In this document: positions 6,104-7,163 of the stretch, in pieces
Position numbering within the stretch: position 1 is the stretch's first letter
Layout: every line of letters begins with the position of its first letter
Program-made: the position numbers and the translations under genes
The notes under the pieces: generated by a model
What the model was told of the DNA's origin: nothing
Seen by the model: only the letters and a program-made list of their open reading frames with translations
Databases searched by the model: none
Assembly (NCBI GenBank): GCA_017995275.1
Contig: JAGOJE010000051.1
Location: 1 to 7,163, forward strand
DNA length: 7,163 nucleotides
Source: Rickettsiaceae bacterium
GTDB taxonomy: Bacteria > Pseudomonadota > Alphaproteobacteria > Rickettsiales > Rickettsiaceae
Direction: 5' to 3'

Positions 6104-6508
6104 ATGGCGATTCCTGAAAAAATAACTCTTACTGGTAAGGTATTTATAAAATACATAGATGAATGTGACAAAGTTGCAATAGGTGATGTTATGCTATATA
6201 TGAATGATGATGCGATAAATCCATTTCCTGGGGATTACGATAACCTCACTGATGCCGGATATATAAAGGCTTGCGTCCATGATGGTAAATTTTGGCAGAA
6301 TATGGATATTTGTGAATTTTGCATCAGTCGTGAAAATAAATTCGCAAAAAAGCAAAGAGCAATTGACTCAGCTATACTATGTAGGGATATAATAGAGCGT
6401 GAGGGGAAAGGAGTTTCTTTATTTAAAACATATCGAGCTCACTTTACTCGATTTGAATATGAACCAAAGGCTTATGATAGAGGAAGAAGACACGGACGAA
6501 AGGCTTGA
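6104..6508 (+). CDS. Conserved-looking protein of unknown function with a CxxC motif
   Basis: This encodes 134 residues from ATG at 6104; a weak GGTAG (6093-6097) precedes it by six bases. The protein looks soluble and has no signal peptide. A beta-rich first half (ITLTGKVFIKYI, CDKVAIGDVMLYMN) is followed by DICEFCISRE with C-x-x-C at about residues 69-72. A helix and a basic C-terminus rich in Arg and Tyr (YDRGRRHGRKA) come next. Other Cys residues (near 21, 57 and 93) could join a metal site, but no complete zinc finger is evident. It overlaps the next gene by 50 bases, suggesting co-expression. The family is not recognised; the basic tail and CxxC would suit a nucleic-acid or redox role, which is only a guess. 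Confidence 0.75.
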   Translation: MAIPEKITLTGKVFIKYIDECDKVAIGDVMLYMNDDAINPFPGDYDNLTDAGYIKACVHDGKFWQNMDICEFCISRENKFAKKQRAIDSAILCRDIIEREGKGVSLFKTYRAHFTRFEYEPKAYDRGRRHGRKA

Positions 6509-7163
6509 AGATAAGCCTGATGATAACGATGATGAATTTATATTTTATACCGAAACTGAGGAGATTGATTTTGCTAAATTATGTGCAGGTGATATCTCTC
6601 CTGAGTTAAAAGAGATAATAGACGATCTTGATAAAGATCCTGAGTTAGAAACGCAACTCATGGAACTTCTATCAAATTTGGACCTCTCTTCCGAAGAAGG
6701 AATAACTAAGGAAAAAAGTAAGCTCATACGGTTAATTCAGATATATCTATCTAGGATGAAAAATATTGATCATCATAATCTCAACAAACTACTAAGAAAG
6801 AGGGATAGAGCTATAACTGAGCATCTTGCAGCGCTCAGTCACTATCTTATATTTCAAAAAGCTAATGAATCTCAAGTTGTAGAAAAGAAGGGTTTTTTTA
6901 AGAAGCTTGAAGAAAAGCTCTTTGGTAGTATGAGTCAGTCAATGAAAAATCTAAAAGATGCTATTAAGCGATTTGTCGTTTATGAAATATATGAGATACA
7001 AAATCCTAAAAGAATTGCAGGGGAAAGCAAAATCAAAAATTTTGTCCATAATATGATTCTTGGGGGTTTTAAAAGAGCTAGTAAATATGAAGGGGGTCGT
7101 GCGTCTGATATAAAGCATTATAGAAGAGAATTTATAGAAAGCTTGGAGAGGCAACACAGAAGG
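6459..7163 (+). CDS. Helical protein of unknown function with an acidic N-terminus (partial, 3' end outside window)
   Basis: The frame is open for 235 codons from ATG at 6459 to the right edge. ATG at 6459 has no ribosome binding site; ATG at 6474 has AAGG only three bases upstream; GTG at 6399 would lengthen the overlap. Translation is therefore probably coupled to the gene at 6104, whose last 50 bases it overlaps. Residues 8-37 are strongly acidic (17 of 30 are Asp or Glu). The rest appears helical and increasingly basic, with KKGFFKKLEEKLFGSM as an amphipathic stretch and DHHNLNKLLRKRDR before it. There is no signal peptide, membrane segment or known catalytic motif. The family is not recognised. 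An acidic tail on a basic helical body would fit a protein-binding or nucleic-acid-associated role, but this is speculative. Confidence 0.75.
   Translation, partial: MNQRLMIEEEDTDERLEDKPDDNDDEFIFYTETEEIDFAKLCAGDISPELKEIIDDLDKDPELETQLMELLSNLDLSSEEGITKEKSKLIRLIQIYLSRMKNIDHHNLNKLLRKRDRAITEHLAALSHYLIFQKANESQVVEKKGFFKKLEEKLFGSMSQSMKNLKDAIKRFVVYEIYEIQNPKRIAGESKIKNFVHNMILGGFKRASKYEGGRASDIKHYRREFIESLERQHRR

Noticed and set aside
6545..6727. Minus-strand open frame of 60 codons
   Set aside because: It is Ser-rich, a typical shadow of the acidic plus-strand gene covering the region.
6951..7157. Minus-strand open frame of 68 codons
   Set aside because: It is antisense to the long plus-strand frame starting at 6459, with no ribosome binding site or domain.

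Overview
The window is AT-rich, bacterial and densely coded. A proteobacterial frataxin (CyaY), an ABC half-exporter of alphaproteobacterial type, a very large ankyrin-repeat gene and the low GC together suggest an intracellular or host-associated alphaproteobacterium, most likely of the order Rickettsiales. The order is an inference from gene content and composition; no marker gene in the window fixes the genus.

Layout. Positions 1-2588 (minus) hold the first 862 codons of a very long ankyrin-repeat gene that runs off the left edge. Its N-terminus carries a cysteine-protease-like triad of YopT/C58 type (C26, H131, D146). It is followed by ankyrin-like units and then three tandem repeats of about 179 residues. 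A 311-base intergenic region (2589-2899) holds its promoter and a possible gene remnant. Positions 2900-3457 and 3546-3902 (plus) encode two small helical proteins of unknown function that are diverged paralogues of each other, separated by a hairpin. The second ends tail-to-tail with the ABC exporter at 3899-5629 (minus), both stops lying in one TTAA. The exporter is coupled through ATGA to cyaY (5626-5946, minus). A short divergent promoter region (5947-6103) then leads to two overlapping unknown genes on the plus strand (6104-6508 and 6459 to the right edge).

How the genes may work together. cyaY and the exporter form a translationally coupled pair transcribed from 6008 towards 3899. The giant ankyrin protein looks like a host-directed effector: protease-like head, long protein-binding solenoid, no signal peptide. 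The two small paralogues, one with a His/Asp-rich tail, are the least explained coding sequences. A GATAATGCAG element with matching upstream blocks precedes both the first paralogue and the 6104 gene and may mark shared control. No tRNA, rRNA, CRISPR array, transposase or integrase was seen.
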